NCBI RefSeq assembly: GCF_035946395.1
Contig: NZ_DASYZI010000424.1
Coordinates: 1 to 8,244 of the forward strand
DNA from: Actinocrinis sp035946395
GTDB taxonomy: Bacteria > Actinomycetota > Actinomycetes > Streptomycetales > Catenulisporaceae
Reading direction: 5' to 3'
DNA: 8,244 nucleotides
A model generated the notes under the pieces. That model was not told the origin of the DNA, did no database searches, and saw only the letters and a list, made by a program, of their open reading frames with translations. Positions 5,442-8,244 of this stretch are shown here, one piece after another (the stretch's first letter is position 1; each line of letters opens with the position of its first letter). Position numbers and translations under genes: made by a program.

Positions 5442-5469
5442 CTGATCACACAGGGTGCGACGTTAGACT
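5442..5469 (+). promoter_or_regulatory. Candidate clpC promoter
   Basis: TAGACT (5464-5469) fits the TANNNT -10 pattern and lies 16 bp after CTGATC (5442-5447), a poor -35, which is common for activator-dependent promoters. Start of transcription would be near 5476. A second TANNNT hexamer, TAGCAT at 5532-5537, could serve a shorter transcript but has no -35 that I can see. Confidence 0.4.
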
Positions 5470-5480
5470 GACACTGTGTG
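5447..5480. promoter_or_regulatory. Inverted repeat flanking the clpC -10 element
   Basis: CACACAG (5447-5453) and CTGTGTG (5474-5480) are perfect seven-base reverse complements 20 bp apart, bracketing the -10 TAGACT. The right arm covers the predicted start of transcription. The layout suits an operator or a looped complex. It does not match HspR/HAIR, CIRCE or CtsR sites. Confidence 0.35.
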
Positions 5481-5556
5481 CCGCCGCTCCGCGGGGCGCG
5501 CATTCCCGTAAGGTCCGTCACGAGGCGGGACTAGCATTCGGAAGGACAGGCCGGGT

Positions 5557-5583
5557 GCAGTTGCCGGGAATCCCGGCCACTGC
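5557..5583 (+). promoter_or_regulatory. Stem-loop in the clpC 5' leader
   Basis: GCAGT (5557-5561) pairs with ACTGC (5579-5583), and GCCGGG (5563-5568) pairs with CCCGGC (5572-5577), with one T/C mismatch between the two helices and the three-base loop AAT. Eleven G-C-rich pairs make a stable RNA hairpin about 28 bases before the start codon. It could be a leader regulatory element, an attenuator or a DNA operator. Confidence 0.5.
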
Positions 5584-5588
5584 CCGAC

Positions 5589-5602
5589 CGCTCCGGGGAG
5601 CG
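5589..5602 (+). promoter_or_regulatory. Hairpin that sequesters the clpC Shine-Dalgarno
   Basis: CGCTCC (5589-5594) is complementary to GGAGCG (5597-5602), with GG between, and folds most simply as a five-pair stem with loop CGGG. The best Shine-Dalgarno, GGGGAG (5595-5600), ten bases before the ATG, lies in the loop and 3' arm. The downstream GAGAAG (5602-5607) remains mostly free but is only three bases from the ATG. The pairing may modulate clpC translation; this is inferred from sequence only. Confidence 0.45.
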
Positions 5603-5610
5603 AGAAGAAG

Positions 5611-8151
<2,541 letters not shown>

Positions 8152-8213
8152 GGCGTGTTCGAGACGTAGGCCGGGGTCGTGGCGCCTGTCGTGCGCGATC
8201 GCCGCGTTGTCGG

Positions 8214-8244
8214 GTCGTGCCCATACCGCCAGTATGGGCACGAC
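8214..8244 (+). terminator. Strong inverted repeat downstream of clpC, candidate terminator or repeat end
   Basis: GTCGTGCCCATAC (8214-8226) and GTATGGGCACGAC (8232-8244) are perfect 13-base reverse complements around the loop CGCCA. The repeat starts 63 bp after the clpC stop and reaches the last base of the window, so the stem may be longer. There is no visible T-tract; actinobacterial terminators often lack one. It may instead belong to a dispersed repeat or insertion-sequence end, because the stretch from 8152 onward is not coding and begins at a CTAG. Confidence 0.5.

Larger units (their letters stand above)
5283..5610. other. Divergent control region between the SCO3374-like gene and clpC
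   Basis: This 328-bp region has no supported gene. In order it holds a hairpin CCGCTC-GTC-GAGCGG (5321-5335), a weak minus-strand -10 (5343-5348), a ClgR-like box (5389-5405) with GCGTAC repeated at 5400-5405 and 5415-5420, a candidate clpC promoter (5442-5469) flanked by an inverted repeat, and a leader of roughly 135 bases with two hairpins up to the clpC ATG. The long leader and stacked elements suggest clpC expression is regulated at more than one level. Confidence 0.65.

Noticed and set aside
5434..5464. SigR/SigH-type promoter for clpC (GGGAAC ... CGTT)
   Set aside because: GGAAC ends at 5439 and GTT starts at 5462, a 22-bp gap. The consensus as I know it needs about 18-19 bp, so the pair is probably chance.

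Overview
The window is high-GC actinobacterial DNA, most like the Pseudonocardiales / Mycobacteriales side of the phylum. The evidence is the strong G/C bias at third codon positions, the GTG starts, an Lsr2 nucleoid protein, a mycobacterial-type single-domain ArgA, and the lsr2 - small gene - clpC block that also occurs in Streptomyces and, without the small gene, in Mycobacterium. Species cannot be fixed from the sequence alone.

Layout, left to right: (1) 1-861, the 3' part of a cytochrome bd oxidase subunit II gene (cydB-type), plus strand, cut by the window edge. (2) 945-2198, a flavohemoglobin-like protein (globin + FAD + NAD domains) with an acidic N-terminal extension. It appears to be transcribed as a leaderless mRNA, and a perfect 14-bp palindrome covers its start. 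(3) about 2343-3293, a membrane-bound M48-type zinc metallopeptidase. (4) 3301-3366, a noncoding array of five degenerate 13-bp units, followed by a leaderless-type promoter and argA (3405-3911). (5) A likely argA terminator, an AT-rich promoter patch, and lsr2 (4023-4361). (6) A 321-bp convergent spacer with a run of GTGCAGC motifs. (7) 4683-5282, minus strand, a small protein that looks like the Streptomyces SCO3374 family. (8) A 328-bp divergent control region with a good match to a ClgR box, a promoter flanked by an inverted repeat, and two leader hairpins, one of which buries the clpC Shine-Dalgarno. (9) clpC (5611-8151), complete. (10) 8152-8244, a 13-bp-arm hairpin at the right edge, either a clpC terminator or part of a repeat or IS end.

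The genes are mostly chromosomal housekeeping: respiration and NO/oxygen handling (cydB, flavohemoglobin), membrane proteolysis (M48), arginine biosynthesis (argA), nucleoid silencing (lsr2) and regulated proteolysis (clpC). No defence, mobile or secondary-metabolite system is evident, and no clearly new multi-gene system was found. The points most worth a second look are regulatory: the clpC leader and operator architecture, the palindrome on the leaderless flavohemoglobin start, the 13-bp array before argA, and the conserved but uncharacterised gene lying antiparallel between lsr2 and clpC.
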